From: Candidatus Poribacteria bacterium
GTDB taxonomy: Bacteria; Poribacteria; WGA-4E; PCPOR2b
Length of the DNA stretch: 64,000 bases
Reading direction: 5' to 3'
Assembly: GCA_028819845.1 (NCBI GenBank)
Contig: JAPPKS010000032.1
Location: 186,001-250,000 of the forward strand
A program made the position numbers and the translations under genes. A model generated the notes under the pieces. The model had not been told where the DNA came from and did not search any database. It saw only the letters and a list, made by a program, of their open reading frames with translations. Every line of letters begins with the position of its first letter. Position 1 is the stretch's first letter. Below are positions 1 through 8,686 of this stretch, piece after piece.

Positions 1-180
1 CATTTTAATACTTGGGATTGATTCAGATCTATCGATTTGCGCGACCCATTAAACCAAGAAAAAAATTAGAAGAATCGTAGGTGCCTTGGATACAGAAGGT
101 TACACTACGATTGATTTCTGTTGTTGGTTTGTCGGCTGAAATGCCAATCGCCCAATCTATTGCGCGTACGGAGAACTGGG

Positions 181-483
181 ATGAGCGTTACGGTTATCGT
201 CCGTTACCAAGCTAAGCCGGACAAAATCGATGCCCTATTGGATTTTTTGACCGATTTACAACCTATGTTGCTGGATGCAGGTTGTAAGCGTATTTCACTG
301 CTTCAAGATCAAACAAAAAAACACCACATATTTGAGATAGAGGAATGGGAATCCGCTGAATCGCACGAGGCAATGGTCAAACAGTCGGAAGAAGCAAGTG
401 AATTTGACCAGTTAGCGGAGCTATTGGAGACCCCCTATGAGGCATATACTCTCGATACAATTCATGCAATGCGGGGCAGTTAA
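181..483 (+). CDS. Antibiotic biosynthesis monooxygenase (ABM) domain protein
   Basis: A 100-residue single-domain protein of the ABM ferredoxin-like fold. It opens with a beta strand (VTVIVRYQAKPDK) and has the family's central WESAESHEAM stretch. Members act as small cofactor-free monooxygenases, heme-degrading enzymes or autoinducer-2 modifying proteins; the substrate cannot be told here. The open frame extends upstream to 121, but ATG 181 is preferred because GGAGAA at 170-175 lies five bases before it and the protein then starts at the domain edge. It stands 72 bases upstream of lspA on the same strand. Confidence 0.75.
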   Translation: MSVTVIVRYQAKPDKIDALLDFLTDLQPMLLDAGCKRISLLQDQTKKHHIFEIEEWESAESHEAMVKQSEEASEFDQLAELLETPYEAYTLDTIHAMRGS

Positions 484-555
484 TTTTAATCGCGGTGCGT
501 TTAATGCGCAAACCAACTAGAACCGCAGCAATATGGTACATAGGGAAAGTTAACC

Positions 556-1065
556 ATGTTGAAAGATAGAATCAAGCTGTTTCTTCCGTTATTGGGGATT
601 ACCTCTCTCGTACTCGCCGCAGATCAGTTGACCAAATGGTTGGTCCAAGAAATCATTGTACCGCGCAATCCACAGGTTATTGTTGTCATTGAAGGAATAT
701 TTGAACTAAGCTATACCACAAACACCGGTGCTGCCTTCGGACTGATGCGCGGGCAAAATTTGATTCTTACGATAATAACAATCGTTGCTATCGGCTTTAT
801 ATTTGTCTATTACAAGCAATACCTGCACAGTTTGTGGATGAGAATTGCCCTCAGCGTCCTACTAGGCGGGGCGCTCGGAAATTTTTTGGATCGAATTCGC
901 CACGGCGAGGTTACAGATTTCCTTCGGTTTCGATTGCTGCCGAATTTTTGGTGGCCAACATTTAACCTTGCCGATGTGGCAGTCTGTGTCGGGGCGGGAA
1001 TGCTTATAATTCACCTGCTTCGTCATCGAGGAGATTACGATGATCGCAAACAAAATGAAAGCTAA
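556..1065 (+). CDS. lspA: Lipoprotein signal peptidase (signal peptidase II)
   Basis: A 169-residue inner-membrane aspartyl peptidase that removes the signal peptide from lipid-modified prolipoproteins. It has the usual four membrane segments and normal family length. Conserved motifs are DQLTKW (23-28), NTGAAFG (56-62), the GNFLDR box with catalytic Asp112, and FNLAD with catalytic Asp140. The many lipobox proteins in this window (40.0, 43.4, 49.6 and 59.1 kb, for example) are its expected substrates. Its last 26 bases overlap the next gene, so the two are probably translated together. Confidence 0.97.
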   Translation: MLKDRIKLFLPLLGITSLVLAADQLTKWLVQEIIVPRNPQVIVVIEGIFELSYTTNTGAAFGLMRGQNLILTIITIVAIGFIFVYYKQYLHSLWMRIALSVLLGGALGNFLDRIRHGEVTDFLRFRLLPNFWWPTFNLADVAVCVGAGMLIIHLLRHRGDYDDRKQNES

Positions 1066-1537
1066 ACTACTGTCTGTTCTAATAATTGCGTTGTTAGCGT
1101 CAGGGAATTCCTATGGCCAATCTCAAAATTCGTCGGGGGAAAGGGCGTCGGTGCGCAGAGGACAGGGCAAAGCCCAAGAAAGAGAAGTATATCAAGAGAG
1201 CGCATTGCGGCGATTTGAGATTGTGACACTCGTTTCACTACCATTTACAGCAATTCACAGTTTTCTTGCTGTGCGCGGCGTTGAAATGATTCGGCAAAAC
1301 CAAGTTGCGCCTGACCTTGACAGCCTGGACTTTAAAATTATGGGTGCGTCAGCCGCGTCACTCGCACTCTTCATTGGTTTCTGGGATTGGCTTCATACAC
1401 GCGATAAAAACTTGTCCGAGCAGCTCATTCCAACGTCTCCACCCTCCGCACCGACCCCGGAAAGAGTCAGTGAGAACGAATGGGAATTGGAAGATTCGCA
1501 GGGTCTTTTTGTTCCGTTGGTCCACATTCGATTTTAG
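1040..1537 (+). CDS. Unknown exported membrane protein
   Basis: A 165-residue protein of unrecognised family. An N-terminal signal-like helix (about residues 8-26) is followed by a charged linker rich in Arg, Gln and Ser, then two hydrophobic stretches (about residues 63-82 and 100-117), the second ending in FWDWLHT. The start at 1040 is supported by GAGGAG at 1028-1033, six bases upstream and inside the lspA gene. It overlaps lspA by 26 bases and so is likely part of that operon. No function is assigned. Confidence 0.7.
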   Translation: MIANKMKAKLLSVLIIALLASGNSYGQSQNSSGERASVRRGQGKAQEREVYQESALRRFEIVTLVSLPFTAIHSFLAVRGVEMIRQNQVAPDLDSLDFKIMGASAASLALFIGFWDWLHTRDKNLSEQLIPTSPPSAPTPERVSENEWELEDSQGLFVPLVHIRF

Positions 1538-1542
1538 CTGTT

Positions 1543-1571
1543 TTGCCAATTATAACCAATAGTGCTATAAT
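1543..1571 (+). promoter_or_regulatory. Sigma-70-type promoter before def
   Basis: TTGCCA at 1543-1548 and TATAAT at 1566-1571 are separated by 17 bases and lie 43 bases upstream of the def start. It implies def and fmt are transcribed separately from lspA. Confidence 0.6.
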
Positions 1572-1614
1572 CAATTGGAATTGGCTTATCTGCTTATATG
1601 CTACATAACAAGCT

Positions 1615-2130
1615 ATGGCAGTTTTGAATATTGTGGTCGGTGAAAACACACCCATTTTACGTGAGAAGGCCTCGCCCGTCGAACAGATTTCCGCGAATAT
1701 TTCTAAATTGGTTCAGGATATGTTTGAGACCATGCGGTCAGCTCAAGGCATTGGTTTGGCTGCGCCGCAGGTTGGTGTTTCCAATAGGATTATTGCCATC
1801 GACATCAATGACTATCACCCTGAAATTCCGCCAATTGCGTTGATTAATCCTGTAATTACGCGTGCGGAAGGTGAGGAACTGGGAGAGGAAGGGTGCTTGA
1901 GTTTGCCCGGTTACAGGGGCATTGTGAGGCGTGCCATGGATGTAACGGTTAAGGGCCTGCTTCTGAACACGGATGAAGTCGAATTTGAAGCGAGCGGGTT
2001 AATGGCGCGAGTCTTACAGCATGAAATCGATCATCTTGACGGGGTTCTGTTCATTGACCGATTGATTCTTGAGGATCAGGAGTTGCTGGAAACTCAACCT
2101 GAAAGGATTAAGCGAACAAATAGTAAATGA
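1615..2130 (+). CDS. def: Peptide deformylase
   Basis: A 171-residue cytoplasmic metalloenzyme that removes the formyl group from the N-terminal methionine of new proteins. All three family motifs are present: GIGLAAPQVG (45-54), EEGCLSLPG with metal ligand Cys94, and HEIDH with His136, Glu137 and His140. Length is typical. It is followed 50 bases later by fmt, the enzyme that adds the formyl group, which is the classic pairing. Its stop codon directly abuts a copy of a short interspersed repeat. Confidence 0.97.
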   Translation: MAVLNIVVGENTPILREKASPVEQISANISKLVQDMFETMRSAQGIGLAAPQVGVSNRIIAIDINDYHPEIPPIALINPVITRAEGEELGEEGCLSLPGYRGIVRRAMDVTVKGLLLNTDEVEFEASGLMARVLQHEIDHLDGVLFIDRLILEDQELLETQPERIKRTNSK

Positions 2131-2150
2131 TCAGGCGACCGAATAGGGAC
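2129..2150 (-). repeat. Partial copy of the 30-bp interspersed repeat
   Basis: On the minus strand this reads GTCCCTATTCGGTCGCCTGA, close to the repeat core CTATTCGGTCGCTTGATCCC found intact at 38301-38332. It starts at the def stop codon. Confidence 0.55.
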
Positions 2151-2180
2151 GACTGAGCGAAAGGACAGCGCTATTGAAAA

Positions 2181-3140
2181 ATGAGAATCGTTTTCATGGG
2201 GACGAGCGAATTTGCTATTCCTAGCCTGGAACAGCTAATCGCTGAAAACTTCGATATCGTCGGTGTCGTGACCCAACCGGATAAACCCAGCGGCAGAGGC
2301 AAGCGGCTCACGCCGCCGCCCGTCAAGATTATTGCCGCTGCGCATAATTTGCCGGTATATCAACCTGAGAAGGTACGCCATCGAGAGTTTATTCGAGTTT
2401 TGAAAAACCTCCGGCCGATGGCTATCGTAGTCGCCGCATTCGGTCAATTGCTGCCCAAATCGGTGTTAGCTATCCCGCCTTGTGGATGTATCAACTCGCA
2501 TCCGTCTCTACTTCCCAAATACCGCGGCGCTGCGCCAATTCAATGGGCTTTAATCAATGGGGAGACGGAGACAGGAGTTACCATAATGCTGCTTGATGAA
2601 GGGGCGGATACCGGGGGCATTATCCTGCAAAGGCGGGTGAAAATTGACCCTCAAGATACAGCCGCGACCCTCTCCAACCGCTTGGCGCGCTTAGCCGCTC
2701 CGCTTTTGATTCAAGCTTTGGAAAACGCATCAGGCGTACCTCCGCCTCATTCGCCGCAGGACCACGCGGAGGCGACGCAAGCGCCTCGACTGACAAAAGA
2801 GATTGGGCAAATTGACTGGCAAAAATCCGCGGCTGAAATTTGCAATTTAGTGCGAGGTACCGCTGTTTGGCCCAGCGCATACACCTATTTGGGGGATAAC
2901 CTTCGCTTGAAGGTAATCGACTGTGCTGCTGTCGATTGTACGAATTCCTCAGATAATCCGCCGGGTACAATCCAGATTACGCCTGAAAAGGAGCTCATTG
3001 TGATTGCGGGACACCGAGCAGTGCGGCTGGATTGTGTGCAACCCGCAAACAAACAAAAAATAAGCGGTTACGATTTTATTAATGGCCGTCGTTTGAAAAC
3101 TGGGGATCGATTTTTCCGTAGGGATCAACCGAGTGAATAG
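2181..3140 (+). CDS. fmt: Methionyl-tRNA formyltransferase
   Basis: A 319-residue enzyme that formylates initiator Met-tRNA with 10-formyltetrahydrofolate. The N-terminal hydrolase fold has the catalytic Asn105-Ser-His107 in the INSHPSLLPKYRGAAP block and Asp143 in LLDEGADTGG. The C-terminal OB-type domain begins near residue 205. The ATG has AAGGAC at 2161-2166 upstream. The last residues (DQPSE) and the stop codon are encoded inside an interspersed repeat, so the C-terminal end appears to have been set by repeat insertion; this lies outside the catalytic domain. Confidence 0.96.
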   Translation: MRIVFMGTSEFAIPSLEQLIAENFDIVGVVTQPDKPSGRGKRLTPPPVKIIAAAHNLPVYQPEKVRHREFIRVLKNLRPMAIVVAAFGQLLPKSVLAIPPCGCINSHPSLLPKYRGAAPIQWALINGETETGVTIMLLDEGADTGGIILQRRVKIDPQDTAATLSNRLARLAAPLLIQALENASGVPPPHSPQDHAEATQAPRLTKEIGQIDWQKSAAEICNLVRGTAVWPSAYTYLGDNLRLKVIDCAAVDCTNSSDNPPGTIQITPEKELIVIAGHRAVRLDCVQPANKQKISGYDFINGRRLKTGDRFFRRDQPSE

Positions 3141-3204
3141 CGAGGGCGATAGTTTTAACCGATAAGTAGGTACAATCTCAACCGAGCGAATAGCGAGGGC
3201 GATC
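3121..3204 (-). repeat. Two copies of the 30-bp interspersed repeat
   Basis: Two minus-oriented copies lie at 3121-3151 and 3180-3204, sharing CGAATAGCGAGGGCGAT or GTGAATAGCGAGGGCGAT on the plus strand. The first matches the unit at 60057-60089 almost base for base and includes the fmt stop codon. Confidence 0.75.
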
Positions 3205-3253
3205 GGCTTCTAAAACTTTCACGCTCCACCTTCGGAGGTTTAATCGGACTAAA

Positions 3254-4231
3254 ATGATGAACCTAAATGCCGTTTTCTTTGCGATTATCAAAGTTGCCTT
3301 TTTCAGCCTCATTGTTGTTTGCATTGTTGGATTGGTCTTGTTGTTCGTCGTTATTCCTAGTTTGGTTCAGGGCGGCGAGGTTGCAGTTCCTAATCTGATA
3401 AGTCAGAGCCATCAACAAGCCATCCAGATGGTCTACAACGCGGGATTGCAACTCGATCCGGAACTTGAGCAGAAACCGAGCGATGTGATTCCGGAAGGCC
3501 ATGTAATCGCACAAGAACCCCTCGCCGACTTCAAAGTGAAACGCAAGAAGCCGGTTCGACTGACTTTGAGTGTAGGCAACGAGAGTATTTCAGTTCCAGA
3601 CGTTGTCAATCAATCCTTGGCGGACGGGGAAAGAATCCTCAAAGACGCCGGATTTCGCCGTGGGCGCGTTGCGGTTGTGCATTCGGACCGCTATCCTGAA
3701 GTCAATACGGTGATTGCGCAAACGCCGCAAGCCGGCGCCGCGCATGTGCGCGGAACTCTAGTGAATCTGCTGTTAAGTTCGGGTCCGCGTCCAAAAATTT
3801 TGCGTATGCCGGATTTACGCCGTATGGGTCTTGATGAAGTTCGTAATTTACTTGAATCGCACAGCCTTAAAATTGGAGTAGAAAATTACGCGCTGCATGC
3901 AGAAATTAATCAAGGGTTGATTATCAGCCATCAGCCGGACGCGGGCACCCTGATTCCAGTGGGTCAGGTTGTTGAACTCGTAATTAGCGGCTCACCGATA
4001 GGGTCGGGAGAAAAAGGGGAATTCGTCGTCATTAAACACGAAGTGTCCTCGACGACTGCCGCTTCGAAAAAGGTGACCATTTTTGTGGTAGACGACCGCG
4101 GAAGAAAAAGAGTGATTGATAACCGCTACCAAGCCGGGTTTAAGATTTCTCAGCCGTATAAAGTCCTCGGCGAAGCGACGATGGTTGTCTATGAAGATGA
4201 TAATGAAGTAGTGAGGAAAGAACTGTGGTGA
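3254..4231 (+). CDS. Membrane-anchored PASTA-domain protein (no kinase domain)
   Basis: A 325-residue protein with one N-terminal membrane helix (about 12-36) and three extracytoplasmic PASTA domains (about 43-108, 112-178 and 183-248), each opening with a VPNL, VPDV or MPDL motif. The C-terminal 75 residues are basic and unrecognised. PASTA domains bind peptidoglycan fragments and usually occur on Ser/Thr kinases or penicillin-binding proteins; neither catalytic domain is here. GGAGG at 3234-3238 precedes the start; ATG 3257 is also possible. The gene lies between fmt and rpe and overlaps the rpe start by a few bases, so the two are coupled. Confidence 0.85.
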   Translation: MMNLNAVFFAIIKVAFFSLIVVCIVGLVLLFVVIPSLVQGGEVAVPNLISQSHQQAIQMVYNAGLQLDPELEQKPSDVIPEGHVIAQEPLADFKVKRKKPVRLTLSVGNESISVPDVVNQSLADGERILKDAGFRRGRVAVVHSDRYPEVNTVIAQTPQAGAAHVRGTLVNLLLSSGPRPKILRMPDLRRMGLDEVRNLLESHSLKIGVENYALHAEINQGLIISHQPDAGTLIPVGQVVELVISGSPIGSGEKGEFVVIKHEVSSTTAASKKVTIFVVDDRGRKRVIDNRYQAGFKISQPYKVLGEATMVVYEDDNEVVRKELW

Positions 4232-4896
4232 CCGAAAAAAAAATTAAGATTGCCCCGTCAATGCTATCAGCGGATTTCAGCCGGATGGGTGAGGAAGTTA
4301 GCAAAATCGTTGCAGCGGGCGCTGATCTGATCCACCTCGACGTTATGGATGGCCATTTCACTCCCAATTTGACGATGGGACCGCAACTCATCAAATCCAT
4401 CAGGCATTATACCAATCTCCCTTTCGATGTGCATTTGATGATTACGCATCCTCAAGATTACATTGATGTATTCGTGGACGCCGGCGCGGAGTTCATCACG
4501 TTTCATATCGAAATTGATTTTCCCATCCAGAAAGTGATTGACCAGATTAAGTCACGTGGGATACGGGCGGGTATCGCCCTACGCCCTTCAACACCGATAT
4601 CTTCGGTTGAACCGTACCTTGCCGATTTGGATCTTGTCCTGCCTATGAGCGTCGACCCAGGCTTTAGCGGTCAATCGTTCATGATGAGCACCCTCGAAAA
4701 ACTGGATCGGTTGCAGCAACTTATTCGTGAACGGAACACGGATATTGAGATTGAGGTCGACGGAGGAATCACGCTCGATACTGCTCGTTTGGTAGGAAGC
4801 CGCGGGGCGACAATTTTAGTGGCGGGCACGGCAATTTTCGGCAGCGATAACGTTAAAGAGGCGATAAACGGATTGCGGGAAGCCGCATCGGCATGA
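4225..4896 (+). CDS. rpe: Ribulose-phosphate 3-epimerase
   Basis: A 223-residue TIM-barrel enzyme of the pentose phosphate pathway that interconverts ribulose-5-phosphate and xylulose-5-phosphate. It has the metal-site motifs HLDVMDGHF (His37, Asp39), VHLM (His70), the MSVDPGFSGQ phosphate loop and the VDGGI segment near residue 177. Two GTG codons in a row can start it; GTG 4228 has the better spacing (seven bases) from GAGGAAAG at 4213-4220. The start overlaps the PASTA gene stop, indicating translational coupling. Confidence 0.96.
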   Translation: MVTEKKIKIAPSMLSADFSRMGEEVSKIVAAGADLIHLDVMDGHFTPNLTMGPQLIKSIRHYTNLPFDVHLMITHPQDYIDVFVDAGAEFITFHIEIDFPIQKVIDQIKSRGIRAGIALRPSTPISSVEPYLADLDLVLPMSVDPGFSGQSFMMSTLEKLDRLQQLIRERNTDIEIEVDGGITLDTARLVGSRGATILVAGTAIFGSDNVKEAINGLREAASA

Positions 4897-4943
4897 AGTT
4901 AAAAATCAAGATAAAATGAAGCGGGAATACCTGAAATAAATTA

Positions 4944-5257
4944 GGTTCTGTTGACATTTCATCGCAACTGGACAATCAAGAACGGTGCACATACACATGA
5001 CGCTTCGTAGGGGTTGGGTTCCCCAACCCTTTTTTCACAATCAGATACGATTTCGGACTGCTGTAGGTTGTTTGGCCAAAATCGACTCAATCTGTATGGA
5101 TAGAAGTTCCCTGCCCGCGTTGGTCAATGGGCGAGGTAACCTGATAAACACTATAAGTAAAACTATCGCACTCCCTATTCAGTCGCTTGATCCCTCGCTA
5201 TTCACTCGGTTGATCCCCTACGATTACAGGCCGTTTTACATAAATGTCAACACGCCC
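4944..5257. mobile_element. MITE-like element, copy A (TA-flanked, TIR GTTGACATTT)
   Basis: A 314-bp non-coding element. Its ends are imperfect inverted repeats: GGTTCTGTTGACATTT on the left and GGGCGTGTTGACATTT read inward from the right. It is flanked by TA at 4942-4943 and at 5258-5259, which fits insertion by a Tc1/mariner or IS630-type transposase. A longer, clearly related copy lies at 59747-60128. Open frames inside it are not conserved between copies and are not genes. It contains a perfect terminator hairpin and two units of the 30-bp repeat (5163-5194 and 5195-5218). From its end to 5420 nothing else was recognised. Confidence 0.75.
5010..5035 (+). terminator. Rho-independent terminator inside MITE copy A
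   Basis: GGGTTGGG, a short loop and CCAACCC are followed by six T residues. It sits 114 bases after rpe and probably ends the plus-strand operon. The equivalent hairpin in copy B has a broken T tract. Confidence 0.8.
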
Positions 5258-5420
5258 TAGTATTCTCATCGCTGGAATTTGTATTTGAATGTTTTGCTCT
5301 ACCTTAAAAGAGGTGTTTTCCAATCGGGTGAATGGACTTTTCTGCCTAAAAATGGGATTCCTTCCATCGGTTTATTCAGTCTAATGCAGGTCCTAGTTCC
5401 ACGGCCAGAACTGAAATGTG

Positions 5421-6932
5421 TCAAACTCGCTTTACCGACTGCAAGACCATGTGTTTGTCTTCATGGGTGAGAATGCAATGCCAGCCAAAAAGGAGGGTGC
5501 TTGCAATGAACACGGGGGCGCTCAAAATGACAGACCACGGGAGGATACCTACAACTGTTTTGAGCAATACTGTCGCTGAAATGATAATCAAAAATCCGCA
5601 AATGAGCGTTGCCAGTTTGCCGGTGGAAACCCGCAAAGGACGAAGCAGATTTAACCTTCGAGCGGTACAGTAGAATACCAGAACCACCAGCGCCCGACTA
5701 AATGTGAATGCCAAAGCCGCGCCCTCGATTCCCCACACGGTGATTAACGCCCATGAGAATGGAACCTGAAAAACCAAGAACGCCAGCGCAATTGCGGTCA
5801 CCGCTTTAATATAACCCGTCCCTTGCAGAAACGTGCTGAAATACCATGAAACAACCGAGAGCACGTATCCCGCGGCGAGGAACTGAAGTACATAGACGCT
5901 TCTGATACCCCCCGCACCTATCCACAGCACCAAGATTACCTCCGAAAATATCATCAGAAACATCGCCGCTAGCCCCATCAATACGACGAGGTATTTCAGC
6001 ACGCGCCGGAAAAGATTCTCTAATCTGGTCACATCCGAATGGTGAAGGGCACTAAAGGCGGGAAAGAGGACAGGCATCAGGCTCGAAGGAAAAACTGTCA
6101 ACGCACTGATGAGGGTGAAAGGAACGCTGTAGTAGGTGACCGCTGTTACCGTCAAAAGCGCGCCAATTAGGAGTCGCTCAACGTAATGTAGAACATAACT
6201 CGCGACGTTGTGCAGCGTCAACCACCCGCCAAACGAAAAAAGAACGGGGCTTATTTTCACATCTAGCGTAAAGAAACGGTCTCCGGACGGCAACACCTTC
6301 AACCAGAGGAAGGACAAAACGAATAACTCGAAACCGTTTTTGATAACGAGTAGAATAACAATAGCAGGCAATCCGCCATCCGCATAAAGAACAATGGGTG
6401 GAATCACCGCGGACAACACGCTTGAAGGTACGCCCACCAGATTGATTAAATCGAACCGCTGATGCGCCTCTAACACCCCGGTAAGCGCGGATTTGACCAG
6501 TGCGATGAGCAGCCCGACTGCAGCAAGGTAGAAGACCTGTTGGGTCTCTTCGCTCAAGTTGGCATTCACCTGAAAGACATTGTTCACCAGAAGCGATGTA
6601 AATGCCATGAGGGTGAAGCTTACAATTAACCCTAAACCCAGTGTAAGAAGGACAGCCGTCCACGCGATAGCGGGAATCGAGGCGCTTTCCCCTCTACCCA
6701 GCGCTTCCGCTACCTTCTTTGCGGTCGCTTTCCCCAAACCCAAATCAAGGACGCTGAAATAACCTATGACAGCCCAGATTAGCGTGAAAACCCCGTAACG
6801 CGCCGCACCCAAACCTTCAATCACATACGGAATCGTGACCCCCATCACAACTAGCGGCAGTACCTTCGCCCCGAAATTGAGGCTCGTATTTTTAACCAAC
6901 AGGCGCCCATGTAGTTTGAGTGTTTGAGGCAT
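5421..6932 (-). CDS. Polysaccharide flippase (Wzx-like, MATE/PST superfamily)
   Basis: A 503-residue integral membrane protein with about 12 to 14 hydrophobic helices across its full length. The N-terminal region (LLVKNTSLNFGAKVLP, then a glycine-rich VIEGLGAARYGVFTL) is characteristic of O-antigen and teichoic-acid-type flippases, which move lipid-linked oligosaccharides across the inner membrane. It is the last gene of the polysaccharide locus, 14 bases after the radical-SAM gene, so co-transcription is likely. The family is certain from hydropathy and motifs; the exact glycan is unknown. Confidence 0.88.
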   Translation of the reverse strand: MPQTLKLHGRLLVKNTSLNFGAKVLPLVVMGVTIPYVIEGLGAARYGVFTLIWAVIGYFSVLDLGLGKATAKKVAEALGRGESASIPAIAWTAVLLTLGLGLIVSFTLMAFTSLLVNNVFQVNANLSEETQQVFYLAAVGLLIALVKSALTGVLEAHQRFDLINLVGVPSSVLSAVIPPIVLYADGGLPAIVILLVIKNGFELFVLSFLWLKVLPSGDRFFTLDVKISPVLFSFGGWLTLHNVASYVLHYVERLLIGALLTVTAVTYYSVPFTLISALTVFPSSLMPVLFPAFSALHHSDVTRLENLFRRVLKYLVVLMGLAAMFLMIFSEVILVLWIGAGGIRSVYVLQFLAAGYVLSVVSWYFSTFLQGTGYIKAVTAIALAFLVFQVPFSWALITVWGIEGAALAFTFSRALVVLVFYCTARRLNLLRPLRVSTGKLATLICGFLIIISATVLLKTVVGILPWSVILSAPVFIASTLLFGWHCILTHEDKHMVLQSVKRV

Positions 6933-6946
6933 CCGTGCACCTGCAT

Positions 6947-8470
6947 CTATGTATACTGCCGCACTAGCTTATGACTCGCCATCTCACGAATGTGATTCGT
7001 TGTTTCCGGGCCGAACTTTTTGGCAATCATATCCAGATACCTTGAGCTATTAAAGTACACTTGAAAAGCGTGGTCTCGGAATCGCAAAACCTCTGCCGCA
7101 GACAGATACTTCGTCGGCAGCGGGAGCGTGTTTGGCGCGTGTTGAGAATAGCCGCTCCATTCCGCCGGCAACTGCCACCCCGCTTCTAAAGCTTGGTCGT
7201 AGAGTTGGGATCCCGGATATGCCATGGCGCAGTAAACGTTCGCGAACTCGCAATTGAGTTCAAGCGCGAGGTCTAGGGTCGCCTGCATTGATTCCAGATT
7301 GTCTTCGGGCAAGCCAAAGATATAATTCCCGATGACGTTGATACCTGCGTCCCTAACCGCTTCGAGGGTCTGGTATATGTCCTGTTGATTAAACCCTTTC
7401 TGCACTTCATCCCGCACGCGCTCGCTGGCAGCCTCTATACCGAAAGCAAGCCAGTTGAACCCTGCACGCTTCAGCATATCCACCATCTCCGCTTTCACCG
7501 TATCCACTCGGGCGTATGCCCAGATGTTCAGGTCATACCCACGTTCGATAATCCGGTTGCAGATTGCCATCACATGCCTGGGGTTGAGCACGAACATCTC
7601 ATCGGCAATCTTGATGTTCTTCACCCCGTATTCCCTAACGAGCGTGTCGATTTGTGCGATGACGGAATCCGGGTGCCAGAACCGGTAACTGTTGACGCGG
7701 GATTTGTATCCCAACGCTTGTTCTCCGCTCTTGAACGGGGCTTGGATGCAGCAGAAACTGCAACGATACGGACAGCCCAATGTTGTATAGATGGCTGCAT
7801 ACGGTTTTCGGTCAAGGCCGCCAAAGCAGTGCCAGTTGTGGGCGCGGTATTTCTCCATAGGTAGAAGGTCCCACGCCATTGCCGGCATTTCACGGTCGAG
7901 GTCTTTGACCAGCGGAGTTGCCGGTGTTGTTTTGATTGTACGATTGTTGTCCCGATACCACAATCCTCGGACTATGTGATAGTCTGTTTGTGCTGATTTA
8001 AGTATTTGCAAGAGTTCTATGACCGTGAAGGGCCCTTCCCCATCGCAAACAAAGTCGACGGTTTCCTCTTGGAGAGTTCGCTCAGGTAGGGCGGCAGCAT
8101 GACCGCCAACCAGAAGGACTTTCAGCGCTGGCGACCGCTGTTTGACCGCTGTGCATATCTCCCCCGCACTGGTCATGTTCTGAGTCGAGGCAGAAGGTTG
8201 GTGGCCATATACGACAACTGCTGTCAACATCGGGCGCATCTCGGAAACTCGTTCGGCGGTCTCTTCAGGCGTTAGGTTTTCCGCATTGGCGTCAAGGATA
8301 GCAACGGAAAACCCTTGATTGCGGGCAAAAGTCGCCAACAGCCCGACCCAAACGGGGGGTTCAACAGCAGTTAGGGTAGATGCGAGTGACTGGTAGATTT
8401 TCCGTGGGCTCCCTGGATTCACCAGCACTAGATCGAGTTGCGCTTTCGTTGTGATAGTTTGATCCTTCAT
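6947..8470 (-). CDS. B12-binding radical SAM protein
   Basis: A 507-residue enzyme. The N-terminal third is a cobalamin-binding fold (ILDANAENLTPEE, then LLVGGHAAALPE), and the centre carries the iron-sulfur motif GCPYRCSFCC (CxxxCxxC, about residues 233-240) of radical SAM enzymes. This class includes C-methyltransferases and ring-modifying enzymes acting on sugars, lipids and antibiotics. ATG 8470 is chosen because AAGGAC precedes it and the upstream extension lies in a repeat-derived hairpin. It lies between the sugar enzymes and the flippase, suggesting modification of the glycan or its lipid carrier; this is inferred from position. Confidence 0.85.
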   Translation of the reverse strand: MKDQTITTKAQLDLVLVNPGSPRKIYQSLASTLTAVEPPVWVGLLATFARNQGFSVAILDANAENLTPEETAERVSEMRPMLTAVVVYGHQPSASTQNMTSAGEICTAVKQRSPALKVLLVGGHAAALPERTLQEETVDFVCDGEGPFTVIELLQILKSAQTDYHIVRGLWYRDNNRTIKTTPATPLVKDLDREMPAMAWDLLPMEKYRAHNWHCFGGLDRKPYAAIYTTLGCPYRCSFCCIQAPFKSGEQALGYKSRVNSYRFWHPDSVIAQIDTLVREYGVKNIKIADEMFVLNPRHVMAICNRIIERGYDLNIWAYARVDTVKAEMVDMLKRAGFNWLAFGIEAASERVRDEVQKGFNQQDIYQTLEAVRDAGINVIGNYIFGLPEDNLESMQATLDLALELNCEFANVYCAMAYPGSQLYDQALEAGWQLPAEWSGYSQHAPNTLPLPTKYLSAAEVLRFRDHAFQVYFNSSRYLDMIAKKFGPETTNHIREMASHKLVRQYT

Positions 8471-8519
8471 TATTTTGTCCTTGCTATATAGTACAGCGTC
8501 AGATAAATTTTTATTATGT

Positions 8520-8574
8520 CTGTGGGAGGGGCTTCCTAGACCCGATTTTCGGGACAGGGATGACCCTCCCACAG
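8520..8574. repeat. Hairpin repeat CTGTGGGAGGG, copy 1
   Basis: Perfect 11-bp arms CTGTGGGAGGG (8520-8530) and CCCTCCCACAG (8564-8574) enclose GCTTCCTAGACCCGAT. A related but truncated copy occurs at 45271-45304. It is a REP- or MITE-like intergenic repeat. The stretch from here to 8686 holds no gene that could be recognised. Confidence 0.7.
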
Positions 8575-8686
8575 TGAAATAACATAACGTATCTAAACTT
8601 AATCTGATGCTGCAATAGTCTGTCAGATGGACATTATCAAAAAAGGGGTGATATTCTTGCCTACCTCAGATCCTGTGGTAAGTGTG

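Noticed and set aside
4985-5470. Small plus-strand frames after rpe
   Set aside because: They lie mostly in MITE copy A and are not kept in copy B.
7385-7864. Plus-strand open frame of 159 codons
   Set aside because: It is antisense to the radical SAM gene and has no recognisable domain.
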